A DNA stretch of 64,000 nt from Alteromonas confluentis (GCF_001757105.1 NZ_MDHN01000009.1:1-64000), one strand, 5' to 3'; shown: positions 1 to 9,292, counted from the stretch's first letter. The notes: generated by a model not told the origin, from the letters alone. A program made the numbers and translations.

Positions 1-807
1 ATCATAGAAAGCATTAAACGGCGGGTGCGTGATGGTAGCGTGCTGCGCTTAATCAGCCAGTTCTTAACAAGTGGGGTGATGGTTGAAGGCCATTGGCAGC
101 AGACAGACACAGGGAGTCCGCAAGGTGGGGTAATCAGCCCCTTGATAGCGAACATCTATCTGGATGCGTTTGATAAGGAGATGATGCAACGTGGCCACCG
201 CATAGTGCGCTACGCTGATGATATTCTTATCTTGTGTCGCAGTCGTTCAGCGGCAGAGAATGCGCAACGACAAGCGACCCAAATCCTTGAAGGTAAACTG
301 AAGCTGACCGTGAACACAGAGAAAACCCACATCACACACAGTGATGCGGGTGTCAGGTTCCTTGGTGTGGAAATCGGGACGAAATATACCCGAATCCAAG
401 CGAAGAAACTGGCATTGTTCAAAATGAAGCTAAAGGAGATGACAAAACGCAACGGGGGAAAACCGTTGTCACATGTCATCAACAGACTGAATCCACTGCT
501 AAGAGGGTTCAGCCAGTACTTCAGGATTGCCAATGCCAGCAGGGCATTCAAGCAAATCGCGAGTTGGCTGAGACGCAGACTGCGCAGTGTTCAACTGAAG
601 TTATGGAAAAAGGCGAGCCGCCTGCATCGCTGGCTACGACAGCGGGGCTACAAAGGCAAGTTCGCGTCCATGAGCATGACGAGTTGGCGCAGCGCAAGAA
701 GCCCACTGGCAAGCTACGCGATGCCAAACAGCTGGTTTAACGAACTTGGACTGGTGAATCTGGAAGACGTTAGAACGGGAAATGTGCCCAGCAATTACGC
801 TGGATAA
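1..807 (+). CDS. Group II intron reverse transcriptase/maturase (5' end outside window)
   Basis: This is the C-terminal part of a group II intron-encoded reverse transcriptase. The reading frame is already open at base 1, so the N-terminal fingers domain lies upstream of the window. Visible motifs are SPQGGVISPLIANIYL (RT domain 4) and the catalytic YADD. They are followed by the thumb/maturase region with RGFSQYFRIA and a basic WLRRRLR stretch. No HNH endonuclease domain follows; the protein ends after AMPNSWFNELGLVNLED, as in endonuclease-lacking (bacterial class C-like) maturases. The stop lies just before the domain V/VI RNA, the usual domain IV layout. It would assist splicing and reverse-transcribe the intron into new sites. 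Family is certain; the class is an inference. Confidence 0.93.
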   Translation: MIESIKRRVRDGSVLRLISQFLTSGVMVEGHWQQTDTGSPQGGVISPLIANIYLDAFDKEMMQRGHRIVRYADDILILCRSRSAAENAQRQATQILEGKLKLTVNTEKTHITHSDAGVRFLGVEIGTKYTRIQAKKLALFKMKLKEMTKRNGGKPLSHVINRLNPLLRGFSQYFRIANASRAFKQIASWLRRRLRSVQLKLWKKASRLHRWLRQRGYKGKFASMSMTSWRSARSPLASYAMPNSWFNELGLVNLEDVRTGNVPSNYAG

Positions 808-887
808 ACTGTACAGGAGCCGTATACGAGGCCCGTACGTACGGTTCTGTGAGAGGGATGAGGCGGTGATGCCTCACCCTACTCGAT
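808..887 (+). mobile_element. 3' end of group II intron RNA (domains V and VI)
   Basis: Directly after the maturase stop, bases 817-847 read as a domain V hairpin: GAGCCGTA pairs with TACGGTTC across a short inner stem. Bases 848-887 form a second hairpin (GATGAGGC/GCCTCA with flanking GAGGG/CCCT) matching domain VI, ending CCCTACTCGAT. The intron's 3' boundary is therefore placed near 887, with a pyrimidine after A as group II introns require. The ending resembles class C introns. The exact last base is an inference, since the 5' boundary is outside the window. Confidence 0.8.
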
Positions 888-899
888 GCATTGAGGATT

Positions 900-3281
900 T
901 CACAACGAATACGCAATCACATAATCGCCGGGCTTACCGCTGGCCGATGTGCCACCGGCAGAAATAAGCACAAACTGTTTGCCGGTTTGTTTTGAGGTGT
1001 AAGTCATTGGCGTTGTTTCAGCACCCACAGGCAACCTGCCTTTCCAAAGTTCTTTCCCGGTTAATGCGTCTATTGCTCGCAGATAGAAATCCTGCGTCCC
1101 GGCCATAAATATCACACCAGTTTCTGTAGAAATGGGGCCTCCACGTGTTGGCATGCCTATTGGGATAGGTAAGTGTGTAACTATGCCCAGGGGACCAGTG
1201 TCTTCAACTGTACCTAATGGAACTTGCCAGACAATGTCTTTTGTCGTCATATCGATAGCTGTCAGGGTACCAAAGGGTGGTTGCTGGCAGGGGATTCCCA
1301 GGGCGGAAATAAACTGACCTTGTTTAATACCCCAGGGAGTGCCCAGTTGCTGACCGCTTACCCCTTCACTACCAATGCCTGCGTACATTTCCTCAAACGC
1401 TTTGCGGGGAATTAGTTGAGAAGTAACGCCTACACGAATGTCGTTGACGATTAACAGGTTCTGGTTCTCAACAACAGAAACCGACCCCCAGTTCATGCCG
1501 CCAAACCAGCCTGGTAGGTGTAAGGTTGGTACCTCACTGGGTGGCGTATAATCACCCTCGTAGCGAAGCTTTTTAAACTGGATACGACATGAAAGTTGAT
1601 CTAGCAAGGTTAATCCCCACATATCGCTTTCTTCTAGTTTACCGTTGCCAATAAGCGGCATGCCAACTGAGTAGGGCTGGGTAGGCGAAGTCCAGTCGTC
1701 ATCCACTGAACCTGTGGGCACTTTTTTCTCCACAACCTCAGTGACGGGCTCACCAGTCTCACGGTTGAGTACAAAAATCTGCCCCATTTTGGTTGTCTGA
1801 ATTAACGCAGGTATCGTTCCGCCTGCGCCGTCCGGAATATCAAAAAGTGCAGGTTGTGAGGGAACATCGAAATCCCAGATATCATGATGTACAGTTTGAT
1901 AGCGCCAGCGCTCTTTTCCTGTTGTCAGCTCCAGCGCCACGATGGAAGAGGAATATGCTTCATCCTGCGGTGTTCTGTGACCGCCCCAGAAATCAGGTGT
2001 GGCGTTACCTGTTGGCAGATATACGAGTCCCAGCTTTTCATCATAGGAAGGGGTCGACCACACATTGGGGGTTCCTCTGGTATAGCTTGTGTTTGTGACG
2101 TCAGAGAGTGCAAGCGCCGGGTTGCCCACATCCCAAACCCAAATCAGCTTGCCATTATTGACATCAAATGCTCTGACAACACCTGATGGTTCGCCGGTTT
2201 CGTGGTTATCCCACACCAGACCACCAACGATAATCAAATCGCCTGCTATCGTTGGTGCTGCTGTAGGAAAGTAAAAACCTGGTTTTACTTCACCCATTCC
2301 TGCTTTCAGCGAGACAATACCGTCATTTCCAAAATCGTTGCAGTATTCTCCCGTCTTTGCATCCACAGCAATAAGTCTCGCATCCACTGTAGTCGTAATA
2401 ATGCGCTGGTGACATTGAAGTGGGGCATGGTCTTGTGCTTGCCCGTTGTAGGTAGCCGTCGACGTAGTTTGATGATATCCCACGCCACGACAGCGAGGCC
2501 GGTTGTTTCCCTGAGAATGTGTTTCAACTTTCCAGACTTCCTCGCCAGAATCGCCGTCCAGGGCAAACAGGGTATTTGACTGCGTGCAGCCATAAACAAG
2601 CCCGTCGACATAGAGAGGAGTGACAACAAAACCTTCTCCGGCGGCAGGATTGGGCACTTCTCCGGTCTGATAGGACCACGCTTGTTTCAGGTTGTGCACA
2701 TTTTCCGGGGTGATCTGATTAGACGTGGAGAATCGGGTTCCTGCGGGCGTATTCCCCCAATGTGACCAGTTGTGTGAATTTGCTATTCCGGGATTGTTTT
2801 CAGCATGTTTCGTCTCACTCATAGCAAAGTCATTGCGAATAACACCATGTTTTTGAAACATAGCGATGAAAGTGAGTAAGCAACCAGCCAGAATAGTGAT
2901 CGCTGCCAGCCTGTTTACAGGCATGTGGAATAACGTTGTTGCTGTTTTGCTAAGCGGGAGAAGCAATACCAAGGCTGCTAGCAACGCCAGTACGTACAGC
3001 CGTGAAAAGAGTGGCCAGAATGCGAAACCGCTATCTGCGATCGCCCAGATTACGGTTAAGAAAACGGTCGCGATAAATACCCAAACGCCTGACCGCTTGT
3101 TCTTCAGCAGTAATATTCCCGAGACTGACAACAGCACGCCAGCAAAGGCGAAATAAAGGCTCCCGCCCAGCGCTATCAGATAAGCGCCTCCTGCCAGCAA
3201 GGCGACACCCAGTGCAATAATGATGATCGAGAGTAATTTTGTATAGAGGGTGTTTAATGTGGTTTTCTTTTGAATTGACAT
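900..3281 (-). CDS. Membrane-bound PQQ-dependent dehydrogenase, glucose/quinate type
   Basis: The protein of about 793 residues has five hydrophobic helices in the first 150 residues, then a periplasmic eight-bladed PQQ propeller. This is the size and layout of the Gcd/QuiA family (about 800 aa). Family signatures include RCRGVGYH, CHQRIITTTVDARLIAVDA and repeated W-type blades such as GEEVWK and GKELWKG. The family oxidises sugars or cyclic polyols (glucose, quinate, shikimate) in the periplasm and passes electrons to ubiquinone; the substrate here is not readable. The start at 3281 is preferred because GGAG sits 7 bases upstream; a second ATG at 3284 is possible. It is last in an operon with an SDR and a flavodoxin-like protein. 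No PQQ biosynthesis genes are seen here. Confidence 0.88.
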   Translation of the reverse strand: MSIQKKTTLNTLYTKLLSIIIIALGVALLAGGAYLIALGGSLYFAFAGVLLSVSGILLLKNKRSGVWVFIATVFLTVIWAIADSGFAFWPLFSRLYVLALLAALVLLLPLSKTATTLFHMPVNRLAAITILAGCLLTFIAMFQKHGVIRNDFAMSETKHAENNPGIANSHNWSHWGNTPAGTRFSTSNQITPENVHNLKQAWSYQTGEVPNPAAGEGFVVTPLYVDGLVYGCTQSNTLFALDGDSGEEVWKVETHSQGNNRPRCRGVGYHQTTSTATYNGQAQDHAPLQCHQRIITTTVDARLIAVDAKTGEYCNDFGNDGIVSLKAGMGEVKPGFYFPTAAPTIAGDLIIVGGLVWDNHETGEPSGVVRAFDVNNGKLIWVWDVGNPALALSDVTNTSYTRGTPNVWSTPSYDEKLGLVYLPTGNATPDFWGGHRTPQDEAYSSSIVALELTTGKERWRYQTVHHDIWDFDVPSQPALFDIPDGAGGTIPALIQTTKMGQIFVLNRETGEPVTEVVEKKVPTGSVDDDWTSPTQPYSVGMPLIGNGKLEESDMWGLTLLDQLSCRIQFKKLRYEGDYTPPSEVPTLHLPGWFGGMNWGSVSVVENQNLLIVNDIRVGVTSQLIPRKAFEEMYAGIGSEGVSGQQLGTPWGIKQGQFISALGIPCQQPPFGTLTAIDMTTKDIVWQVPLGTVEDTGPLGIVTHLPIPIGMPTRGGPISTETGVIFMAGTQDFYLRAIDALTGKELWKGRLPVGAETTPMTYTSKQTGKQFVLISAGGTSASGKPGDYVIAYSL

Positions 3282-3297
3282 CATATTTCTCCGCGAA

Positions 3298-3900
3298 CTA
3301 TTCGACCAAACGCTCAATCAGTTTTTGCTGATACGTCGCTAACTCCGAATTCCTGGCTGCCTGAAATGTCAGAGGTGTTAGGTAAGTCATACCAGCATGA
3401 GCAGCTGACGCTTTCATAGGTGCGAAAACATCTTTCAATTCAATACCAATCCGACCGTTCTCACCATAAGTTGCGCTGCCTCCTCCGGCAGTGGTGACTA
3501 ACAACATTTCTTTTCCTTGCCATAATCCCGGACCTACACTTCCCCAAACATCATTCAGGTATGCTTTCAACATAGGTGAAATATTGAACCAGTGGGTTGG
3601 GAATACGAAAACAACCCGGTCATGACTACGCATAAGCGAACGTTCGACGTCTGCGTCGATCGAGCGAGTATCAAATCCGTAGATACTTTCCAGATTTCTG
3701 ACAGTTACGTTCCGAACTTTCTCTGCAGCTGTTTGCAGGCCCAGAGTCAGCACAGAGCGTTCAGGATAGGGGTGTGAAACAATTACCAGCGTTTTCACTT
3801 GCGCTTCTTGTGCATCGGTGGCGAAAGCGCTGGTACTTGTAATACAAACGCTGAGAACCGCCAGAATGTGTAACCAACGGATGAAATAGTTGCGTAGCAT
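3298..3900 (-). CDS. Exported flavodoxin-fold NAD(P)H dehydrogenase (quinone)-like protein
   Basis: The protein has 200 residues. Residues 1-28 form a signal peptide (hydrophobic core ending SAFA), and the rest is a Flavodoxin_2/KefF-MdaB type fold: VKTLVIVSHPYPERS (FMN phosphate loop), VFVFPTHWFNISPMLKAYLNDVW and LLVTTAGGG. Known relatives are cytosolic FMN or FAD quinone reductases, so a signal peptide is unusual. It lies 16 bases upstream of the PQQ dehydrogenase coding start and downstream of the SDR, so the three are probably co-transcribed. A role in quinone reduction near the PQQ enzyme is inference. How a flavin would be loaded outside the cytoplasm is unclear. Confidence 0.82.
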   Translation of the reverse strand: MLRNYFIRWLHILAVLSVCITSTSAFATDAQEAQVKTLVIVSHPYPERSVLTLGLQTAAEKVRNVTVRNLESIYGFDTRSIDADVERSLMRSHDRVVFVFPTHWFNISPMLKAYLNDVWGSVGPGLWQGKEMLLVTTAGGGSATYGENGRIGIELKDVFAPMKASAAHAGMTYLTPLTFQAARNSELATYQQKLIERLVE

Positions 3901-3943
3901 GAATGGCTCCCGCTCAATAAGATTCAGATAAGCTGATTGCGTG

Positions 3944-4708
3944 TTAGCGCATGATCAGCCCGCCATCCACAGAAATAGACTGACCGGTTACATAACTTGA
4001 TGCATCGCTGCTTAACCATAAAACCACATCGGCTATCTCGCTGGCATCTCCATGTCTTTTCATGGGGATTTGAGAAATCATTCCTTCCAATGCTTCTCTC
4101 TGCCCGGACTCAGCCATTTGTTCAGCCATAGGTGTCCAGATCAATCCCGGACAAACAGCATTCACTCTTATATTTCTGTCTGCATATTCCAGCGCTGCGC
4201 TTTTTGTCAGCCCGAGCACACCATGCTTAGCTGCATGGTAGGTACCTCGTTCAGCGCCACCTACCAGCCCTCCTAAAGATGAGCAGTTAACAATGACCCC
4301 TTCACCTTGTTCGCGCATCTGGCGTAATTCATATTTCATGCAGGACCACATACCGCGTAAATTCACGCCATTTACTCTGTCGAAGTCCTCAACCGTGGCA
4401 TCGGCGGTTTCAGCCAGTTGGTTTTGTACGCCCGCGTTATTGAATGCAATGTCTATCTTCCCGAAGGTTTTGATAACGTCAGACACCATTCTTTCGACTT
4501 CTTCGGGAGCGGCTACGTCACACTGAATGGCAAGTGCTTTGTCAGAAGAGCTACTCAACTCACGCGCTGCCAACTCTGCCCTGGATAAATCGCAGTCGAC
4601 AATTGCTACCTTTGCTCCGGCTTTGAAAAATGCCTGAACCGTTGCCAGGCCTATTCCTGATGCACCGCCAGTAACGAGTGCAACTTTGTCCTGAAAGTTA
4701 AATTGCAT
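3944..4708 (-). CDS. SDR family NAD(P)-dependent oxidoreductase
   Basis: The 254-residue protein is a classical short-chain dehydrogenase. It has TGGASGIG (cofactor loop, residues ~13-20), NNAGVQ, the catalytic serine in NCSSLGG, YHAAK (catalytic Tyr/Lys) and a C-terminal SYVTGQSISVDGG. An acidic residue after beta-2 (VDCDLS) suggests NAD rather than NADP. The start is supported by AAGGAA about 7 bases upstream. It is the first gene of the minus-strand operon with the flavodoxin-like protein and PQQ dehydrogenase, 43 bases before the next gene, and is divergent from a LysR regulator. The substrate cannot be read, but context suggests a polyol or sugar alcohol. Confidence 0.92.
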   Translation of the reverse strand: MQFNFQDKVALVTGGASGIGLATVQAFFKAGAKVAIVDCDLSRAELAARELSSSSDKALAIQCDVAAPEEVERMVSDVIKTFGKIDIAFNNAGVQNQLAETADATVEDFDRVNGVNLRGMWSCMKYELRQMREQGEGVIVNCSSLGGLVGGAERGTYHAAKHGVLGLTKSAALEYADRNIRVNAVCPGLIWTPMAEQMAESGQREALEGMISQIPMKRHGDASEIADVVLWLSSDASSYVTGQSISVDGGLIMR

Positions 4709-4924
4709 AGAGATTCCTTATCGTTGTGAAATTTATTTTTGCTTGTTGTCAGAGTCGCAATGGGCGAACAGAACTTAAAGCAAGAAAAAGCATTTGATTG
4801 GTGAATCATAGAAAATGCTGGAGTTATTGAGTAGGAGGATAATCTTTATGCTGGTATAGATATTTTTCACTAATCTGGTTTGATAATATTCATCGCTAAA
4901 ACTGGCTTGATATAGGATTGGTTT

Positions 4925-5827
4925 GTGTCTCAGGACTTACACAACGATTTATACGACTTCATCGCTGTTCTGCGAGCGGGTTCTTTAACGAAGGCTGCTG
5001 CAGAATTGCGGGTTTCTCAACCGACACTTAGTGCAAAAATAAAGCGTTTGGAAGACAAGTTGGGAGCCAGTTTGTTTATCCGAAAAAGTCGGGGGGTGGA
5101 ACCGACAGAAAAAGGTTCATGGCTTTTTGAGCAACTCAGCGGTGAGTACGATGCCATTGAAACTGCGATGAGAAAACTCACCGACATGCAAGAGGAAGTG
5201 AGTGGTGTCGTAAGGATTTCAGCCATTGATTATGCGATAAGAACAATAATATGGCCTAAGTTGAAGGACGTTGTTAAGCATTACCCAAAGCTTCAGATTG
5301 AAATTAGTAATGAATACGAAAGTGTCGATATTGTATCCCGCAATTTTGACGCTGGCGTTCGTTTTGGCGAAGAGGTTGCGTTGGATATGATATCTGTTCG
5401 TATTGGTCCGGATATGCAAAATGTCGTGGTGGGTTCGAAGGAATATTTTGAAAATAAAAAAATTCCCTTATCGCCTTACGACCTTGCAGATCATCAATGC
5501 GTCAATCTTCGAACGTCAACTTATGGCGGGCTATATGAATGGGAGTTTGAAAAGGAAGGGAAGAGTATTCAAATTGCGGTCAATGGCAGCATTATTTTTA
5601 ATAATGCCTATGACGTTTTTGAAGCGGTTAAAGCCGGATATGGTCTTGCTTTTCTTCCGGAGGACATGGTTCAGCCAATGATTGAGACTGGTGAGTTAAT
5701 ATCTGTTCTCAAAGACTGGTGTCCCTTGTGGCCAGGGCTGCACTTGTATTATCCGAACAGGCGAAATCCCTCCAGAGCCATGAATTTGGTTGTAGATACG
5801 CTGCGCTACAGCAAGGAACCCTCGTAA
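4925..5827 (+). CDS. LysR family transcriptional regulator
   Basis: The 300-residue protein has an N-terminal winged helix (GSLTKAAAELRVSQPTLSAKIKRLE, residues ~19-43) and a periplasmic-binding-protein-like effector domain, the normal LTTR layout. The start is GTG; a weak AGGA lies about 8 bases upstream. It is divergent from the SDR/flavodoxin/PQQ dehydrogenase operon with a 216-base shared upstream region. LTTRs often control the adjacent divergent operon, so that is the likely target. The effector-domain style (VRIGPD, NAYDVFEAVKAGYGLAFLPEDMV) is that of the AaeR/DsdC-like LTTR branch common in proteobacteria. Confidence 0.92.
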   Translation: MSQDLHNDLYDFIAVLRAGSLTKAAAELRVSQPTLSAKIKRLEDKLGASLFIRKSRGVEPTEKGSWLFEQLSGEYDAIETAMRKLTDMQEEVSGVVRISAIDYAIRTIIWPKLKDVVKHYPKLQIEISNEYESVDIVSRNFDAGVRFGEEVALDMISVRIGPDMQNVVVGSKEYFENKKIPLSPYDLADHQCVNLRTSTYGGLYEWEFEKEGKSIQIAVNGSIIFNNAYDVFEAVKAGYGLAFLPEDMVQPMIETGELISVLKDWCPLWPGLHLYYPNRRNPSRAMNLVVDTLRYSKEPS

Positions 5828-5828
5828 C

Positions 5829-6095
5829 ATGAAAAAAATATCCTTTACCGCAGTACGGTATTTTTTGGTGGTCGCAGAAGAAAGGAGTTTTAAACGTGCA
5901 GCGGCACAACTTGGGATTTCTTCTTCGGCTCTTAGTCACTCAATACAGAGCCTGGAAGATGATTTGGGTATCCGGTTACTGACAAGAACAACCCGGAGCG
6001 TATCGGTGACACAAGCCGGGTTACTTTTAAGAGATAATGTGGGCAGTCATATCGAGAATATTGACGCGATTCTAAAGAAATTTCCTCATGACTGA
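5829..6095 (+). CDS. LysR-type DNA-binding domain only
   Basis: The 88-residue product holds a complete LysR winged helix: SFKRAAAQLGISSSALSHSIQSLEDDLG, then LLTRTTRSVSVTQAG and the first part of the linker helix. It then stops with no effector domain, where typical LTTRs have about 300 residues. It starts one base after the stop of the preceding LysR gene, so translation is likely coupled. No in-frame continuation of an effector domain is visible before the convergent molybdopterin-subunit gene. It is either a truncated remnant of a second regulator or a functional stand-alone DNA-binding partner; the sequence cannot decide. Confidence 0.7.
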   Translation: MKKISFTAVRYFLVVAEERSFKRAAAQLGISSSALSHSIQSLEDDLGIRLLTRTTRSVSVTQAGLLLRDNVGSHIENIDAILKKFPHD

Positions 6096-6122
6096 ACTGC
6101 TTTCCTAAGGATGATTTTGGTA

Positions 6123-8324
6123 TCAAATGGAATTGGAACTGGCTAAAAGTTTATCCAACGTAATTGGATAATCTCTCACCCTTATCCCTGTGGCATTGTA
6201 AATTGCGTTGGCAATAGCCGGGGCGACGCCGGTTAATCCAAGTTCTCCTACACCTTTGGCTTTAAGCGGACCGGCATATTCATCCACATCGTCGATAAAG
6301 ATGACTTTTTGCTCGGGAATATCGGCATGTACCGGAATTTCATAGCCTGCCAGATCGTGGTTTACAAAGAAGCCGAGACGTTCATCAACCACTAATTCTT
6401 CCATGAGTGCTGCACCCAGCCCCATAACCATCCCGCCCAGCACCTGGTTTTCTGCTGCTTTGGGATTAATAATTCTGCCCGCGTCACACACGGCCAGCAT
6501 GCGTTTCACTCTCACTTCAAAGGACAGTTCATTTACTGCGACTTCTACAAAATGGGCGCCGAAGGTTTGATGTTCAAACTGCTTTCGGCTTTCCGCGTAT
6601 TCCATTTTTGCTTCCGCGCTGATCTCTCCTTCAAGGGCGAGTGACTGCAAAGCGATAGACTTACCGTTCACGACTATCTGCCCGTTGGAAAAGGAGAGAT
6701 CGTTGAGTGACACGCCCATTTCATCAGCGAGCTTTTCCTGTAGCGCTACGCATGCGGCATAGACACCCGCAGTTGACGATGCCGCTCCCCACTGACCGCC
6801 GCTTCCCGGTGATTCAGGGAACGCAGAGTCTCCCAGTTGTACATCTATGTCTGCCGTTGTGAGTCCGAACATGTCTGCAGCAGTCTGAGCAAGGATGGTG
6901 TAGGTGCCTGTGCCAATGTCGGTCATGTCGGTTTTAACATTCAGACGCCCGTCTGATTGCAGTGTTACCCGTGCTGCAGACGGCATCACAGGCGCACCGC
7001 GAATGGCTGATGATACGCCCATTCCTTTCAACCATCGCCCCGTTTTCTGGGACCGGGGTTGTGCTGAACGATGTTCCCACCCGAATGTTTCAGCGCCCCG
7101 TTTTAGACATCGCGCCAGATTGCGTTTGGAAAAGGGCTTATCCGGATGTTCTGGTGAAAACTGTGTATCATTGATAATTCGCAGTTCAACAGGGTCAATA
7201 CCGAGCTTTTCTGCAAGCTCATCCATGGCTATTTCTAATGCCATCTGCCCTGGGGCTTCTCCCGGCGCTCGCATTGCGCTGCCTTCGGGAAGATTGAGTT
7301 CAGCGAGTTTTAATTCAGTTAGCCGGTTATCGGCATGATAAAGATATCGGGTGGATAGCACTGCGGCTTCCGGGCGACCGCCCGGAATATTCCCCGATAC
7401 ACTTTTGTGACCAATCGCGATTAATTTACCGTCGGGATTTGCGCCTAACTGAACCCTTTGAATGGTTGCCGGGCGGTGTGCGGTATTATTCGCTACAAGA
7501 GGACGCTGGAGAGTCACCTTCACTGCCAGACCGGTTTTTTGTGCGGCAAGTGCGGCTAGTACGGTATCTGACATCACCGTGCCTTTTACGCCAAAACTTC
7601 CCCCAATGAATGGTGCCCGCATTCTTATTTTTTCTTTCGGTACACCCAGTGCAAGAGCCAAATCACGCACGCCCCAATTTAATTGCTGCACGCCTGTCCA
7701 GCAATGCAATAAGTCGTTCTCCCAGTATGCCAACGTCGCATGGGGTTCCATCATGGCGTGCGACTGATCAGGGGTAGTATAAGTCTCGTCCACCTTAAAG
7801 GCAGCGCGGTGAAACGCGCTTTCAAAGTCACCCAGTGACGTCACTGGTTCGGGCCTGAAAGCACCACTTTTCGACAAGGGAGCGCTGGCTGCCAGTGATT
7901 CAAGACTATATTGACCATTTTCTCGTTTATAATGCACAACTAAAGCGGCAGCCGCTGCTCTGGCTTGTTCGAAGGTAGTTGCCACCACGATGGCAACGGC
8001 CTGATGATAATGTTGAATTTGCGGTCCGCCCAGGGCCTTCGCTGAGAGAAAAGCCCCGGTGCCGACTTCAGGCACGTTCTGATAGGTGATAATGTCGATT
8101 ACCCCTTCGGCACTCCGCGCTTTTCGGTCATCTATGCCGGAAATTTTTCCGAACGCTATCTGAGCACCCACGATATACCCGTAAGCTAGTTTCTGGTTAA
8201 GTTGCTGTTCGTAGGCATAAGTAGCGCTTCCGGATACTTTCAGCGGGCCATCAATTCTGCGCTGTGGCTTTCCGACCACCCGTTGCTGGTCAAAAACATT
8301 TTCACTTGCTTTATCGAAGATCAT
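6123..8324 (-). CDS. paoC: Xanthine dehydrogenase-family molybdopterin-binding subunit (PaoC/YagR type)
   Basis: The 733-residue large subunit of a molybdenum hydroxylase carries the cofactor. Seen motifs are GAGxFLSAKALGGPQIQHYHQAVAIVVA, APFIGGSFGVKG, MRAPGEAPGQMALEIAMDELA, SGGQWGAASSTAGVYAACVA (in pieces) and KGVGELGLTGVAPAIANAI near the C-terminus, which holds the conserved catalytic Glu (about residue 690). Together with the next two genes it matches the three-subunit periplasmic aldehyde oxidoreductase PaoABC, which oxidises aromatic and other aldehydes to acids. It overlaps the FAD-subunit gene by 4 bases. There is no signal peptide; such subunits are exported as a complex with the Tat-tagged Fe-S subunit. 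No paoD-like insertion chaperone gene lies in the window. Confidence 0.9.
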   Translation of the reverse strand: MIFDKASENVFDQQRVVGKPQRRIDGPLKVSGSATYAYEQQLNQKLAYGYIVGAQIAFGKISGIDDRKARSAEGVIDIITYQNVPEVGTGAFLSAKALGGPQIQHYHQAVAIVVATTFEQARAAAAALVVHYKRENGQYSLESLAASAPLSKSGAFRPEPVTSLGDFESAFHRAAFKVDETYTTPDQSHAMMEPHATLAYWENDLLHCWTGVQQLNWGVRDLALALGVPKEKIRMRAPFIGGSFGVKGTVMSDTVLAALAAQKTGLAVKVTLQRPLVANNTAHRPATIQRVQLGANPDGKLIAIGHKSVSGNIPGGRPEAAVLSTRYLYHADNRLTELKLAELNLPEGSAMRAPGEAPGQMALEIAMDELAEKLGIDPVELRIINDTQFSPEHPDKPFSKRNLARCLKRGAETFGWEHRSAQPRSQKTGRWLKGMGVSSAIRGAPVMPSAARVTLQSDGRLNVKTDMTDIGTGTYTILAQTAADMFGLTTADIDVQLGDSAFPESPGSGGQWGAASSTAGVYAACVALQEKLADEMGVSLNDLSFSNGQIVVNGKSIALQSLALEGEISAEAKMEYAESRKQFEHQTFGAHFVEVAVNELSFEVRVKRMLAVCDAGRIINPKAAENQVLGGMVMGLGAALMEELVVDERLGFFVNHDLAGYEIPVHADIPEQKVIFIDDVDEYAGPLKAKGVGELGLTGVAPAIANAIYNATGIRVRDYPITLDKLLASSNSI

Positions 8325-9292
8325 GCCATCGCCTCTTTGTGCTCGTTTATCAGTGTTGTTAAAATTTGCTTCGCAAGCGGAATTTTGAATTGATTCTCGT
8401 GGGTTGATGAGGCCCCTGAAAATGCAATACGCACATATTCATCAATATCAGTAGTAAGCAGTTGCTCTGCAGACTCCACCCGCCAGGGTTTAGGCGCTAC
8501 ACCGCCTAAAGCCACCCTCGCTGAACCATCGGGCAGGAAAACCATAGCAGCGGACACCAGAGCAAATGCATACGAGGCCCGATCGCGGACTTTCTCGTAG
8601 AAGTGGCTACCACCAATGGGGCGGGGCAGAATGATCCGCGTGATTAGTTCATCGCGCCTGATAACCGTTTCGATATGAGGCTGGGTAGTCGCGCCATGAT
8701 AAAAGTCGCGAATTGGAATTATTCTGGTGCCTGTCAGGCTGCACAACTCGATCTCAGCATCAAGCACACGAAGCGCCACTGCCATGTCACTTGGGAAGGA
8801 AGCAATACAGGCATCGCTGACATCGATCACTGCTAACAGACGACTGAATCCGCCTTTCGCCGAACATCCGCTGCCAGGCAGTCGTTTATTACAGGCCTGA
8901 GCTGTGTCGTAAAAATACGGGCAGCGGGTACGTTGTAGCAGGTTTCCGCCTGTCGTTGCCTTGTTTCGTAACTGTCCGGATGCACCGGCCAGTAATGCAC
9001 GGGACAACACTGGATAGCCCCGTCGTATATTCATATCGGCAGCCAGGGCACTGTTCGTGACTGACGTACCGATGGCGATACGCCCGTCTTCACGCTTCTC
9101 TATCTTATCGAGACCTGTTTTTGATATATCTACCAGTAGAGGAGGCGCCTCTATCTCAAGCTTCATCAGATCAAGCAGGTTTGTTCCGCCCGCTATAAAC
9201 TTCGCATTTTTGTTCTCTGCTACAAGCGATAAGGCGTGTTGCGGTGATTCTGCTGTGATGAAATTAAACGGTCTCACGGTCACGCTCCGCAT
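8321..9292 (-). CDS. paoB: Aldehyde oxidoreductase FAD-binding subunit (PaoB type)
   Basis: The 323-residue medium subunit shows the FAD pyrophosphate-binding FIAGGTNLLDLMKLE, then GASGQLRNKATTGGNLLQ. A cysteine-rich RTRCPYFYDTAQACNKRLPGSGC follows, which in PaoB holds an extra [4Fe-4S] cluster. RDRASYAFALVSAA near the C-terminus also matches PaoB. The start at 9292 (MRSVTVRPF) fits the family N-terminus. The longer open frame to 9349 lies within the upstream gene and adds an unrelated peptide. The chosen start still overlaps the end of the Fe-S subunit gene by 29 bases, so translation is probably coupled. Confidence 0.88.
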   Translation of the reverse strand: MRSVTVRPFNFITAESPQHALSLVAENKNAKFIAGGTNLLDLMKLEIEAPPLLVDISKTGLDKIEKREDGRIAIGTSVTNSALAADMNIRRGYPVLSRALLAGASGQLRNKATTGGNLLQRTRCPYFYDTAQACNKRLPGSGCSAKGGFSRLLAVIDVSDACIASFPSDMAVALRVLDAEIELCSLTGTRIIPIRDFYHGATTQPHIETVIRRDELITRIILPRPIGGSHFYEKVRDRASYAFALVSAAMVFLPDGSARVALGGVAPKPWRVESAEQLLTTDIDEYVRIAFSGASSTHENQFKIPLAKQILTTLINEHKEAMA

